This document shows, in pieces, positions 10,728 to 21,336 of a stretch of 64,000 nucleotides of DNA. The notes beneath the pieces are model-generated. The model saw only the letters and a program-made list of their open reading frames with translations, did not search any database and had not been told where the DNA came from. How positions within the stretch are numbered: the stretch's first letter is position 1; each line of letters opens with the position of its first letter. This DNA comes from Daedaleopsis sinensis (lineage: Eukaryota > Basidiomycota > Agaricomycetes > Polyporales > Polyporaceae): NCBI GenBank assembly GCA_033807695.1, contig CM066307.1, positions 1,240,001 to 1,304,000 on the forward strand, written 5' to 3'. The translations under genes and the position numbers were made by a program.

Positions 10728-12001
10728 TTATGGAATCAATTGAGCGAGGAAAGCCTCCGCGGCGGCATCGTAGTTTGCGCCTTCGCCACTGTTCTTTGCC
10801 TCCAACGCTTCGATGGGATCTACAGTCGTGGAGGAGGATGCAGATGCAACTGTACTCGTCGGTTCCCCGACACTTGATGACGCTGTCGATTCGCCCTTCA
10901 CTTTGACCTTCTGTCTCTTCGCTCTCTGCTCTTCTATCAACTTCCTTCTCTCTTCATTGGCCCGCGTGCGCTTCCCCGCGCCGCGCTTCCCCGTGACATC
11001 CGCTTGCATACCATCCACTGGAGTTCGTGGTGCTTGATTGGCTGCACGGATTTCGTTCGTTGTAGCGGTCTCGCGACGAAGATCTTCCAGTTGTTGCTTG
11101 CGTGTCTCCTCGTCTTTGGAAAGAGGGATAAACCCGGCACCCATAGCACGGTTTTCTTTCATGGCGTCGTAGTGCTCCTCCATGGGTTTGTCAACCTCCG
11201 CGCGAATCTCGGCCTGTCTTTCGGTCGAGAGCTCGGCGACACGATAATAGTGCAACGGTCCGTCTAGTGTCGGTCAGAATGCAGTCAGGCAATCAGGGCA
11301 GCAATTTGCTTACGGATGACTTCGCCACTTCAGACGGGGTATATGAGAACCACGATCGACTGTAGATGCAAGTCTGGACGTACTCGTTTTCTTTGTCCTG
11401 TGCACTCCTCAACGGCCGGTACTCTTCCGGGATCTCAGACCGCCGCGCCCAACGAGAGCGTCCGAGGTCGTCGATGTACTCCACCTCAGGATCGTCGTCT
11501 GGTGGGGCAGCATCCGCGCCGTCGCTATCCGAGTCAGAGGAGTAGTCCTGCGTCTTCTCGTCGAACTGGCTCCAGGCTGCGTCAGCTCTCTGGGTGCGCG
11601 CAACGGAAGACACGTCGATACTCACGCGGACAAGCATCTCCGCGAGCTGCTGATCGGTGAGGCCGGCATCCTTGCGTCGCTTCAACTTGTTGTACAGCTC
11701 GGTCTTCCTCTGCAGGTTTGCCCGGGCGTCTTCCGCCTTACGCTTGTCTGCTGCGTCCTGCGCCACGTCCCGCATCGCACGCTCGCGCACGCCGGTGTTC
11801 GAGTCCATCCACGGACTCTTCTTCTGTTTCTAGGGTGAGCGGCGTGACCGGAGCACGGGCATACTTCGCGCGCACCTTCTCTGCTCTGGGCACTCGTATT
11901 CCCGACTCCTTAGCTTTCTTGACCCGGTCCTTCATTTCTGAGACGAGGCCTTGCAGTGCAGTGTTCGACGCGGAGCTGACGCCGGAGTTATGCTCAGGCA
12001 T
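10728..12001 (-). CDS. CCDC174-like coiled-coil nuclear protein
   Basis: Four exons on the minus strand (12001-11876, 11829-11384, a 14-nt exon 11327-11314, 11263-10728) sum to 1,122 nt and 373 residues. Order of features matches animal CCDC174: an N-terminal ALQGLVSEMKDRVKKAKESG helix, KKSPWMDSNTGVRERA, a charged coiled coil, the EYIDDLGRSRWARR block, GPLHYYR, then ENRAMGAGFIPLSKDEETRK corresponding to the DUF4078-type region. It ends with a Lys/Arg-rich stretch (KRQKVKVKG) that may be a nuclear signal. CCDC174 is linked to RNA processing and the exon-junction complex in animals; the same role here is inference. The 14-nt exon is predicted because it is the only arrangement using both strong donors (GTACGT at 11383, GTAAGC at 11313) that keeps the frame. 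Confidence 0.78.
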
Positions 12002-12325
12002 GAGGGCAGACTGAGAATCAGATAGAGGCAAACGGCAGTTGGAGGCAGTTGGAGGTGGTGGAGCTCAATGTCGATGAAGCACTCAGGGGCTCGCGAGACG
12101 CCCCCACGCGGTCCGCCAAGCTCCGGCGCCGGAGAGAGGTGACAACATGCACAAACAACGCGACCTGCACGACTGAGGTAACTGTCCAGGCAAACGCGAC
12201 GTCAAACTTTGTAGTTCGGCGCGTCGCGCATGTCCACCTTATTTCCGCGGACCGAACGCTCGCGTTGTCACCACTCGCGTCTCGCCCGCCAGGCTGCTAT
12301 ATATGAGTTCTTCACCGCTGTTCAG

Positions 12326-12568
12326 TCAAGGCGGCGCGCCGGCCATGACATACAAGTAGACTACGGGAAAGATCCGGTTCCAGAAGATGAATTCGGAGAC
12401 TACTGCTGCCTTGGGCTGGAAACCAGCATATCGTGCATCCCAGGTCGTCCGCTCGCCGATGGAGTAAAACGTCCCACCCAGGCCGCGCAAACGGAGCAAG
12501 TGCGCCCGAGTGCTCGGCGTGCGATCAGCCCGGCGAATCGTGAATCGTGGAACGATCGCATGGTGCAT
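12326..12568 (-). CDS. Possible small protein (80 residues), uncertain
   Basis: An ATG-initiated frame of 81 codons, open further upstream to 12661, lies between the CCDC174-like gene and Sds22. Its third codon positions are about two-thirds G/C, similar to real exons here. The N-terminal half is Arg-rich with few acids (like a mitochondrial presequence), and the end holds a short aromatic/hydrophobic segment (FIFWNRIFPVVYLYVMAG). I do not recognise the family. On the opposite strand another short frame from an ATG at 12304 competes. Treat it as a candidate only. Confidence 0.3.
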   Translation of the reverse strand: MHHAIVPRFTIRRADRTPSTRAHLLRLRGLGGTFYSIGERTTWDARYAGFQPKAAVVSEFIFWNRIFPVVYLYVMAGAPP

Positions 12569-12721
12569 CACCCAGATTCGCCCGTCCACGATCGGGTTGG
12601 ACAAGCTCGATCGACGGCCTGAGAGATTGCGAGGAGATCTTGGTGGCGGTGTGTGGTACAAGGAACGATGTTTCTCACCTCAGCCCGAGTAGGAAAGGCC
12701 GGGGTCCCAAGCACGGGCAGG

Positions 12722-14298
12722 TCACGACTGCCTCACGTATCTGAAACGGCGTGAGCACGCAGCAACGCGAGAGCGTATAAGCACTCACGTTGCGTCCAGC
12801 TGCTGTATCTGAGGCAGCATGAGTATGACTTTTCGCCTGTACGCCGACCCTTCCGCAGCTTGGACAGGGTTGCGCTCCAAGTATATGGTCTCGAGCGTCT
12901 GGATATGCTTCAGCTGCGGCTCGACGTCTTGGAACGTCGCAATCTTGTTATCGTTCATCTGCGAGACCCGGGCCAAGGTCAGCGAACATGCCGGCGGCGA
13001 CGTCAACGATCGAGAGCCCACCCAGAGTTCCTCGAGGCTCGTGAGATGAGCGATGTTCTCCAACCGCTCGATGAAGTTGCTTCCCACGTCAACAGTTCGC
13101 AGTTTGCCCTAGAAGCAGCGGTCAGAAACGAGCACGATTGCCAGATAGCCGACGCCGCTAACGTTCTTCTCAAGACCCTCCAGGCGAGTGATGCCGTTAT
13201 GGCTAAGATACAGCTCCTCCAGGTTGTCGAGGCTCTCTAGACCCTCTAGCTTTGTGATGCGGTTAGACTGTATGGACAGGATCCGGAGCTTTTTCAAGTT
13301 ATCTAAATTCTGCCGAACGGTTATGAACGCAAGTCTGGGCATGTTAGCCAAGCAGAACACACCTCCAATTTGGAGATCTTGTTCTTGCCGAGCCATAATT
13401 CTTCGAGATTGACGAGTGCATCCAAGCCTTCGATTGTCTACCCGCAAGCGGTTGAGTGACCGCCCTGATTGCGCTAGAAGCTGGAATTAACTCACTCGAA
13501 TGCGATTGCCGCCGAGCTCGAGACTCCTCAGATTGGCAGCGAGCCCGCTAAGGTTCTGTATACGCGATATCTTGTTCTGGATGAAGAATATCGTTTTCAG
13601 GGATGTCAGATGCTTCTCGAGCTCTTCGGGTACATGCTTGATCAAATTGTAAGAGAGGTCCAGAGAGCTACGCGTGACGCGGTGTGAGTAGCTGGACACC
13701 TCGAATAACATCACCACGCACACGAGGTTCGTCAAAGCGTTGAACGTCGTGCCTACGTGCTTGATCTTGTTGTCGTAGAGGTCCAGCTCCTCCAGCTTCG
13801 TTAATGTGCCGAATATTTCAGGGTCCAGGTGTGAAATGAAGTTCTGCCGGAGACACAGCCGCTTGAGGTGCTCCTTGAATCTTGGAAGGCCGAGCTTCGC
13901 GACGCTCGCGGAGTTCAGGCGAGCGTGGTTCAGGTCTATATCCTGGGTGGCACAAGCTCCATATAGCACCCGGAAGGGGACGCAGATGCTAGGGGTAGCT
14001 CACCTCGGTATCATCCGGCCAATCCGCCAGGATCTCAGAGTCTTCGACTTCCTCCTCTTGGCCATCCTCGTCCTCCTCGTCACTCGAATCTCCGGGCGCA
14101 GGCTGCTGCACAACTTGCACCCGCGCGGTGCGCGCCCTAGCACACGGCAGCATTATATGAGAGCTTCGCTCGCGCACATCTATTCGCAAAGTGGACCGAC
14201 CGTGTTTCCGGCACACTCACAGTGCCATTCGCACCCTGGCTGGTGAGGATTCCCGCAGCGCTGCTGACGGCCTCAGTCGGTGCCACGGAGTCGCTCAT
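12722..14298 (-). CDS. SDS22: Sds22, leucine-rich-repeat regulator of protein phosphatase 1
   Basis: Nine exons on the minus strand (14298-14221, 14105-14004, 13942-13722, 13667-13496, 13437-13363, 13309-13163, 13108-13022, 12958-12789, 12740-12722) sum to 1,071 nt and 356 residues, close to human PPP1R7 (360) and yeast Sds22 (338). An acidic N-terminus (DSSDEEDEDGQEEE) precedes about ten SDS22-type repeats with the pattern LxxLxxLxLxxNxIxxIE, such as LEELDLYDNKIKHV, LRILSIQSNRITKLEGLE and LEELYLSHNGITRLEGLE. The cap ends LPQIQQLDATYVRQS, the family's DATxVR signature, which is completed only by the last 19-nt exon. Sds22 guides biogenesis and mitotic targeting of the PP1 catalytic subunit. 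The second exon could begin at 14105 or 14102 because the acceptor is a CAGCAG tandem. Confidence 0.95.
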
Positions 14299-15882
14299 AT
14301 CCTGTTCCGTGCCTTGCGTTTCGTGTCCGGTGGCGGAGGGCAGAGGGTAGATGCGGAATAGATGGAGGCAGGAGGGAAATGACTCTATGTGATCTCTGAT
14401 AGTTACGAGGCGCCCATTCTCGACGCCACAAGGGTGCGGAGCACGTGACATGTCGTCATCGACGCGTCGCGCGCTGTCGAGGGTTGCAAACTTGCACGTC
14501 GTTCCACGCGTTGAACAGATCTGAGACACGCTGTCGACGCTTCGACGGCCAAAAAACTCAGTTTTCCACAATGCCGTACTTTTCGAATACAATTGGGTGC
14601 ACCAGGCCCATTTCCATGGATCCCCGTACGTTATCTTGAGCTGCGCGCAGTGCGTTCGACCCTGTTCCATATACTCACTGGCACTGGACCCCCTACAGCG
14701 GAGAGCTCCAAGTCGCCGCGAGAGCGCTCGGTCCCTCGTACATCTAGTTTCATATGGTCCCTGCATGACCAAAAACCATGCACGAACGTCAAACATACAT
14801 CACTCACCATATCCAGTACGTACACGGCGAGCTCGAGGCTCGGACAACGTACCAAACGACTACTACCGGGAGTCCCCCGTGGCCGCTCGAGCTCGCTTCT
14901 CATCACGTTGCAGCCCACAAGAACGAACGGCTTACGGACTTCGCGTACGTATACACGCCATGGCGCGCGGTGCTAAATGCGTCCCCGGGCCGTGCGCGTG
15001 CGCGTGAGTTCTTCAGTGCTGTTCTTGAATGCTTGGGACCTGGACGCGGGGCGTAAAGGCTAACGTTGCCAGTGGAGCGCGACGTCCGAGTCCAGCCTCT
15101 GCCGTAAAGCACGCGAGCGCGAGCGCGGACGGTGGACCAACAAGATCCGCATCCGAGTCCTCTCCTCGATCCTGCATGTGTGCTCCCCGAGTGGGCACAG
15201 GCACGGGCGGCGAGCGGCGCGCGCGCCGCCGCACATGTGTGTACAGCAGTGGCAGTGGGCGCACCCGTCGGAGGCGAATAGCGCGTTATTGGCGCGGGCA
15301 GGGTCGAGGTTGGGTTAGAGCTTGGCGCGCACCAGACTCGGAGAGGCCCAGGGCGCGTGGTGGCTTCCTGCTGCAGTGTGGTCGACACGGCTCGGAGGCA
15401 GCCTGACTGTTGTATTGTGCTTGTGCTTGCAGGTTGCTCGGCGTCCAAAAGTTGGTCGACGCACAGGGGGCACACGCGCTCGAGCCTTGGGATACAACAG
15501 AGACAACATCTACCATTTCGGGCTGGGCTAGGATTATACAGTACACAATGATCATAAAAACTAGCGACTTGTAGGGTTCCGTGAGAGTGCAATAAGGACG
15601 TGCGAGTCGTGATGGGGGTGGGGGACGAGCGACGGGGCAGGGTGGGGATACAGTGGATAAATACCGTGGACGAGGACGTGCGGGGCGGGCGTCCCCCAGT
15701 GCGGACGGTGGTCATGCGGGGCAATACGGGGGCGCTACACAAGTGGCTAGTGCTGCAGAAGCACCGAATCGGGGCGAGAACGAAACACGAAACATTAAAA
15801 AAAGAGTTCATTTGGGCTGGCGTATGCGTATGCGGTTTGGGGCGGGGGAAGGGGGTGTCGCAGCAGAGGGAGGCGGCAGCGG
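14299..15882. other. 1.6-kb interval with no confident gene
   Basis: The interval lies between the start of Sds22 and the stop of the GATA-factor gene. The longest open frame is a 302-codon minus-strand frame (15811-14903) that is Ser/Thr/Arg/Cys-rich with no recognisable motif and is probably chance, within the 3' untranslated region of the GATA gene. A plus-strand frame around 14597-15007 also lacks support. No repeats longer than simple runs were noticed. Confidence 0.35.
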
Positions 15883-18572
15883 TCAGAAGGGGGCGTCACG
15901 CGGCATGTATCCTGGTCTGCCAGTGCCCATGCGGTACGACTGCTCGGGTCCAGGTCCAGGTCCAGGGCCAGGGCCGAGCGGTGCCTGCAACATGAGGTGC
16001 TCAGACTCCCGCTCTTGTCGCTTGTCGCGTTCGTACGACGCCGCCGACAGCCCGGCGCTCATGGGCGAGTTCGAGGCGGGGGACGCAGGCGACACCAGCG
16101 GCGACATGCCAGTGCGCTGAGGGAACGGGCCGACCGGATCGAGCCGCGTGGGCAGAGCGTGTCGGCTGCTCGTGAATGGCGACACGCCTGCCTGCGCGAG
16201 ACTGGACTGCACGGGGGGGAGGGAGTAATACTGGCTGGAGGGCCCGCCGAACGGCGACCTGCCCTCCGCTTGCAGGGGCGGATTGTAGCTCGTGGACTGG
16301 CTGGGGGCGTAGTGCATCCCTCCGGACGGCGGAGATGGAGACGGGGTCATGCCGTCGAAGCCGGCGCCGTGCGGGAAGCTGTCGTTCCCAGAGCCAGACC
16401 CTGCCGACGACGTCGAGAGGAAGGAGCTGTCCTCGAAGTAGCTGCCGCGCCGCATGGGAAAAGAGGCGCTAACCGGAGACGCGGAGGAAGGCGACGGCTC
16501 GGTCTTCGTGGACATCGTGCTCATCGCACGGTCCTTCCGACGACGCTGCGTGTTGTTGCCTTCCTTCTTCGCGCGAGAACGGGCAAACCGCAAGCCACAC
16601 CTGAGGAATCACGCGGGACGAGCGAGTCAGCTATCAACCCATCGACTGTATGCGCGTTGCCGTATCCACTCACGCGTTGCAAAGGTCCTTCTTTCCGCTC
16701 GGACCTTTCCTCCACTCCGGACTGTGCGTGGCCTTACAGCTCGCGCATTTCGTCACCCCCACGGGTGGGTTTCCGGTCGTCCGTCCACCACTACCGTACT
16801 GCTCCCTGTTGTTGCGTCGTCCAGACCTGGGAGCAGGTACCTGATCGACAGAAGGCGAGGGTGGTGACGATTCCTCCTGCTTAAGCGGTGCGTGTGTGGG
16901 GTAGGTGGCATCGATTGGACTTGGTGCGGAAGGTCCGTCCGGAGAGACAGGGGAGCCGGTGTCGAGGTACGCTGTCTGGTGCGACGACCAATGCTGCTGG
17001 AGCGTCGGGGCGGGAGGTGCCCCGTACGGCGACGAGCGCATGCTGCTGACCGGCGCTCCAGTGGGGAAGGAGCTCGGTGCCCATTGAGCATATTGGTTGT
17101 GGGAGTTCGACGAGTCCATGTTGACCCAGGGGTTCGGTGGATACGACGACGACATGGGAGGATGAGGATGAGGACTGTAGTTGTAAGAATGGAGCGAAGA
17201 GACCTGGGGGTTCTGAGGGAGGCTTTGAGGGTGCGAGTCGTAGTACTGAGCGTTCCCCTGGGGAGCGTAACCGTTCGAGTTATAGTCTAGGTGTGGCATA
17301 CCATTGCCGCCGACGAAGGCGTTGCGAGGATAGTCGCTGATTTTATGACACGAGAAGATAACACGGCCTAAGGCTATACAGTTAAGGCAAAGGGCGCACG
17401 AGGAGCAGCAGTGGGCACGCACCATGAGGAATAAATATACTCTCCACTTCCCGTTTGTCACCCATTGAGAAGTCCATGACTTGACACGCCTTGTACCTCC
17501 GTGTACAGCTTGTCTTGGCGTCCGTGCCGGAGTTGCTGATCTGGACATCCTCAGCGAGCCTGGCGAAGTCCTTGGACGTAGGCTCTCCAGGGCGCTCCGG
17601 GGGCCAGCTGAGGCAGAGTTGACGATTGGGCAGATTGAGAAGGATCTGGAAGACACGTGAGGTGTTCTGTGGCGGATGTAGGGTCGACTGTAGGCGGCCA
17701 TAGAGAAGTTGAATCTGGTCCATGCTCATGTCGGGCGTCCCGCACCAATTAGTCCAGCCGGTTTTGTGGTTTTCATCGTTGTCGCGTGGGGTAAGGTCGA
17801 CTACGGCATGCATGAAACAGAGCACTAGGCCGTCAGCTGCGTAGTTGATGACGAGGTCGACGGCCATGTAGTTGGCATCCAGGGTGACCTTGTCGGCGTC
17901 CTCCCATTCCGGGTCGGGTCCAGAGTGGCCCAAAAGCCTCCGCACACGGGAAAGCCGGGAATAACGGACACTAGCCGTGGGGCTCAGCAAGAAAGGAAGT
18001 AGGCGGAGGGAGAAAGAGGGACTCACCGAGTGACGCTTCCATGCAATGTCCGGCTCTCCAGCACCGCTCCGAGATCGACCGTTGCAGACGCTTGCTCGTC
18101 GGGATGTACGTAGGCTAGGAGAGACTTGCCGATGAGCAAGTCAGCCTGTTCGGCGAGATGGGACTGGAGGACAGGATCGAGATAGAGGAAGGAGAGGTCG
18201 GAGGTGAGAAGGGTCCAGTCTAGGATGATGACGGAGGCGGGTGAGCTCAGAGACAAGACAAAGATAGAGGAGCCCGATCGATGAACGATCGCTGGGGGCA
18301 TATGGGGAAGACTTACAGCATCGTGTCTGGCCTAGGGTCGGCAAGGGGACATGGGGACGATCGGCGGGGAGAGGAGGAGGAGGTACGGGATTAGGATGCA
18401 TGGGGCCGGAGGATACGGCGGAGAAGGGAGGGAGAGGGAGGGCGTGGAAGTCGGCGAGAGGGTGCATGGGGAGACGAGGGGCGGGTGCGTGGTGGAGGTG
18501 CTGGGGGAGCTGGGGGACGTCTGGGTGGGAAAGAGAGTTGTAGGCTCGTTGGTGGGAGGCCAAAAAGCTCAT
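15883..18572 (-). CDS. PAS-domain plus GATA zinc-finger transcription factor
   Basis: Five exons on the minus strand (18572-18317, 18219-18027, 17970-17423, 17367-16674, 16600-15883) sum to 2,409 nt and 802 residues. A Pro/His-rich N-terminus leads into a PAS-like region (about 86-330) with LIGKSLLAYVHPDEQ, LESRTLHGSVTRVRY and GLVLCFMHAVVDLTPRD. The GATA finger at about 539-564 reads CASC, 18 residues, CNAC, followed by GLRFARSRAKK; the X18 loop and SPEWRKGPSGKK resemble the White Collar group rather than AreA. Gln/Pro/Ser-rich arms flank the finger, and a PGPGPGPGPG run lies near the end. It should be a nuclear DNA-binding regulator. The layout recalls WC-2, but the protein is much longer and its PAS region differs, so a role in light sensing is not assured; a Gat201-type morphogenesis or metabolic regulator is an alternative. 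Confidence 0.88.
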
Positions 18573-20034
18573 GGCTGAGGAGATAAGGTAGTACTAGGAG
18601 CGTGTAAGGTACGGGTGGTGGTGGTTAGGAAGGGCGGTAAGGTAGGGGGAGAACGAGGAGGACTGGAGGCGATCCTGATGGATCGCGGTTAAGGAGCGAA
18701 CGGGAGCGGGGCGAGGGCAGCCGGGCACCCAAAGCGGGCGAGCGTGCGCAGGCGTGCTCTCGACAGGAGAGCACACAGGGGCGCCCGCGTCTTTCGCCCC
18801 GCCCCAGCTGTCCACAACCTTTCCTCTTCAGCAGACGCCCGCTCTGTCAAAGTCGCATATCTATTCCCCTCGGCACGCCCCCGATCACCAAAGCCTATCT
18901 CGCCCGCCCTTCTCACACCGACCACCGTCCCTCCCGCCGCCCCCGCCCAACTCCCACCGACGACCGACCACACCCCCCGCCACCCCGCCACATCCCGCCG
19001 CCCCCGCCGCAGCGTTAGCCAGCGTTAGCCCCGCCCCCAATTTGATCTCAATTATCCACCGACCAGATCCGGCCATTCCAACCCCCGGACCTCCTCCCTC
19101 CCGTGTCCGCTTCCTCGCCCCTGCCTCGACCACCTCTGCGCACACCCACCGCGAGTGCTCGTCTGTCCCGGCCATGCTGCAACCATCCGTGCTGCGAGCT
19201 CGCGGTCCGAGTCCTCGCTCCGTCCCCACTGGCGCTTGCGGCCTCCGAATCGAAGATCCAGCTCCGATCGCAGATCCGCTTCTCCAGATCCCATCACCGA
19301 GCGCGAAACTGGGAGACAATCCCAGTGCACTTCCAATCATCGAACATACAGACGTTACGAACAATGCGCCGTGTCCGCCAGACGTGTCCTCTCCTCCAAT
19401 GCTGCACAGCGTCCGCCCAGGCTGCCAATTAATTACACGTTCCTCTCCGATGCGGCCTCTAGCTGACGTTTATGTTCATTTCACTTGCTCACCGCCCACA
19501 TCATGCGTGTCCACCTGCTCGGCACGAGGCCCATGAGCGTTCCGAGCTAGCACGTCCTTGTGTGCCACCAGTCGACCGCATTACAGCTCCGAGGAACGCT
19601 CTCTCGCGGCGTGCGCGTCGACCGCAATCACGCAGCGTCCACCGGACACAGTTAGTCTCACTGTGAAACACACCACACGAATCAAACTCAGAGTCCCCAG
19701 GAGTCAGGTTCCATTCAGAGTCCGATATGTACAAGGTCTAGGCCTCTAGGCGGAGGCGGGAGGCGTTCAACGACACCCCTAATAGTAGCGGTTGAAGTTC
19801 GACAAATTCTGTCTCCTCGGACTGAAAGTACAAGGTTAAATCGTGACCAAAGTATCCTCTGTCTTCCTGGCTGGGCGGTACTTATTAACAGCTCTAGCAT
19901 ACTGTTTGTGTTGGTAGCACTTGGATTTAATTTCACAGGAAATCTTGCTTGACCAAATATGGCATCCCACGTGGAAAAGTCATTCTCTTCCATGAGCGCT
20001 TGCTTGAGGAACTTTGCAATAACGGACCACCACC
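18573..20034. other. Divergent upstream region (GATA factor / ankyrin gene), no gene seen
   Basis: About 1.46 kb separates the two start codons. A 260-codon plus-strand frame at 18754-19536 is Pro/Ser/His-rich, has no recognisable domain and mirrors C-rich DNA; I regard it as non-coding leader and promoter. Long regulatory regions are common upstream of fungal transcription-factor genes. Confidence 0.4.
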
Positions 20035-21001
20035 ATGCCGGTACCAACCACCGTCCAGTACGATAAGAACATCTGGGTAGCTGCGGGTGACGGTGACATT
20101 GAACGAGTCAGAGTAAGCTTTTGACTCTGGTGACGAGTGAAGAAACTGAGCACCGGTCTGTATAGGAACTGATCGAAGTACACTGTCTGTTTTATTGATA
20201 TAGCGGTGTAGACATGAGGAATGAACGCCGTCTGTGCAGCTATCTCCCCAAATACCCCGGATCAAAACACATACACGCCCATGTGAGCCTGCTCGTATCT
20301 CGAATATCGACCGCAACGGCAGTGCTCACCCAGGCGGAGACTAGGCATGCAGCTGCCTCCTACGGTCACCTGGACATCCTAGAGTACTTAATATCCCGCG
20401 GTTAGTGCCTTCTCGATGTTCCGCTGATACATTAAAGCCGACATTTACTAGGAGGCGACGTCAATATCACGGACGAAGACGGCGACACTCCACTGTACGT
20501 CGTCGAGAGCGTCGAAACCGCCCGGTTCCTCGTGGAGCACGGCGCGATCGTCGCCCGTCAGAATGCGGACGGATTGTCGGTAAGCGTTTTGACTCGCCGC
20601 TGCCACACAGACTCACCCGCGCCGCATGCCAGCCTGCGCAATACCTAGAAGAGGAGGAGTTCCCCGCGGTCGCCGCATATCTCAGGAGCGTAGAAGGCCA
20701 GGTCGCCGGTGGGAGCGACGGCGCACCGCATGTGGAACCCCGCGAGCAGGTCTCGCAGCACGCACAAAACGTGGCGTCGGAGAACCTGACGTCTTCGCTG
20801 CTGCTGTCCGTGCGAGACGTCATGCAGCGTGCTGAGGCCGAGGGCAGGGAGGCCTCGGACGACGAGCTGCGGCAGATCGTGAGCAGGGCCGTCATGGAGG
20901 GCGTCATCACGGGCTATGGCATGGGCACGGAGACTGCGCAGGACACGGACGAGCAGAGGAACGGAGAGGATGTGAAGCGGCCGCGCACGGAGGGAGGCTG
21001 A
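20035..21001 (+). CDS. Small ankyrin-repeat protein
   Basis: Six exons (20035-20112, 20166-20184, 20240-20282, 20345-20400, 20452-20579, 20633-21001) sum to 693 nt and 230 residues. The N-terminal half holds three ankyrin units: IWVAAGDGDIERVRELIE, TPMHAAASYGHLDILEYLI and GGDVNITDEDGDTPLYVVE with ARFLVEHGA. The C-terminal half is helical and acidic and ends with KRPRTEGG, possibly a nuclear signal. The organisation resembles small fungal ankyrin proteins of the yeast Yar1 kind (a ribosomal protein S3 chaperone), which is a suggestion only. The 19-nt second exon is required to restore the ELIEVHSISPN sequence; its donor (GTCTGT) is weak. Confidence 0.85.
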
Positions 21002-21336
21002 TCATGAACGGAGCTCGACGTTGGCGCCGAAGTAGCAGTTGTCTATTATCTCGATGTACGATCATATGCAGTAAAATATCCCGACATCCTCTAGGTTTGT
21101 TAGCACGATCTCGACATACGTATACGACTTGCCTGTACGAGTTACGCTCATCTCCAGTGATCAATGTGCACTCGATCCGATCGAGTCGACGATCGCGGAG
21201 CATGGGCGCCAATCTACTATGATAAGATGTCGTTTTACTTACTTACCTTTATGAGCGTTGAATCGACCGTCTCCGTGTCTTGCACTCACCCTCCTCCGTC
21301 CATGCTGTAGCCTTGTAGCCTCCACGCAACTGCAAC

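Noticed and set aside
11593..11641. 49-nt intron (GTGAGT...GCAG) in the CCDC174-like gene
   Set aside because: Removing it shifts the frame out of the conserved EYIDDLGRSR block, while reading through is open and fits.
18754..19536. 260-codon plus-strand frame upstream of the GATA factor
   Set aside because: C-rich DNA gives a Pro/Ser-rich frame with no domain. It overlaps the presumed promoter and leader.
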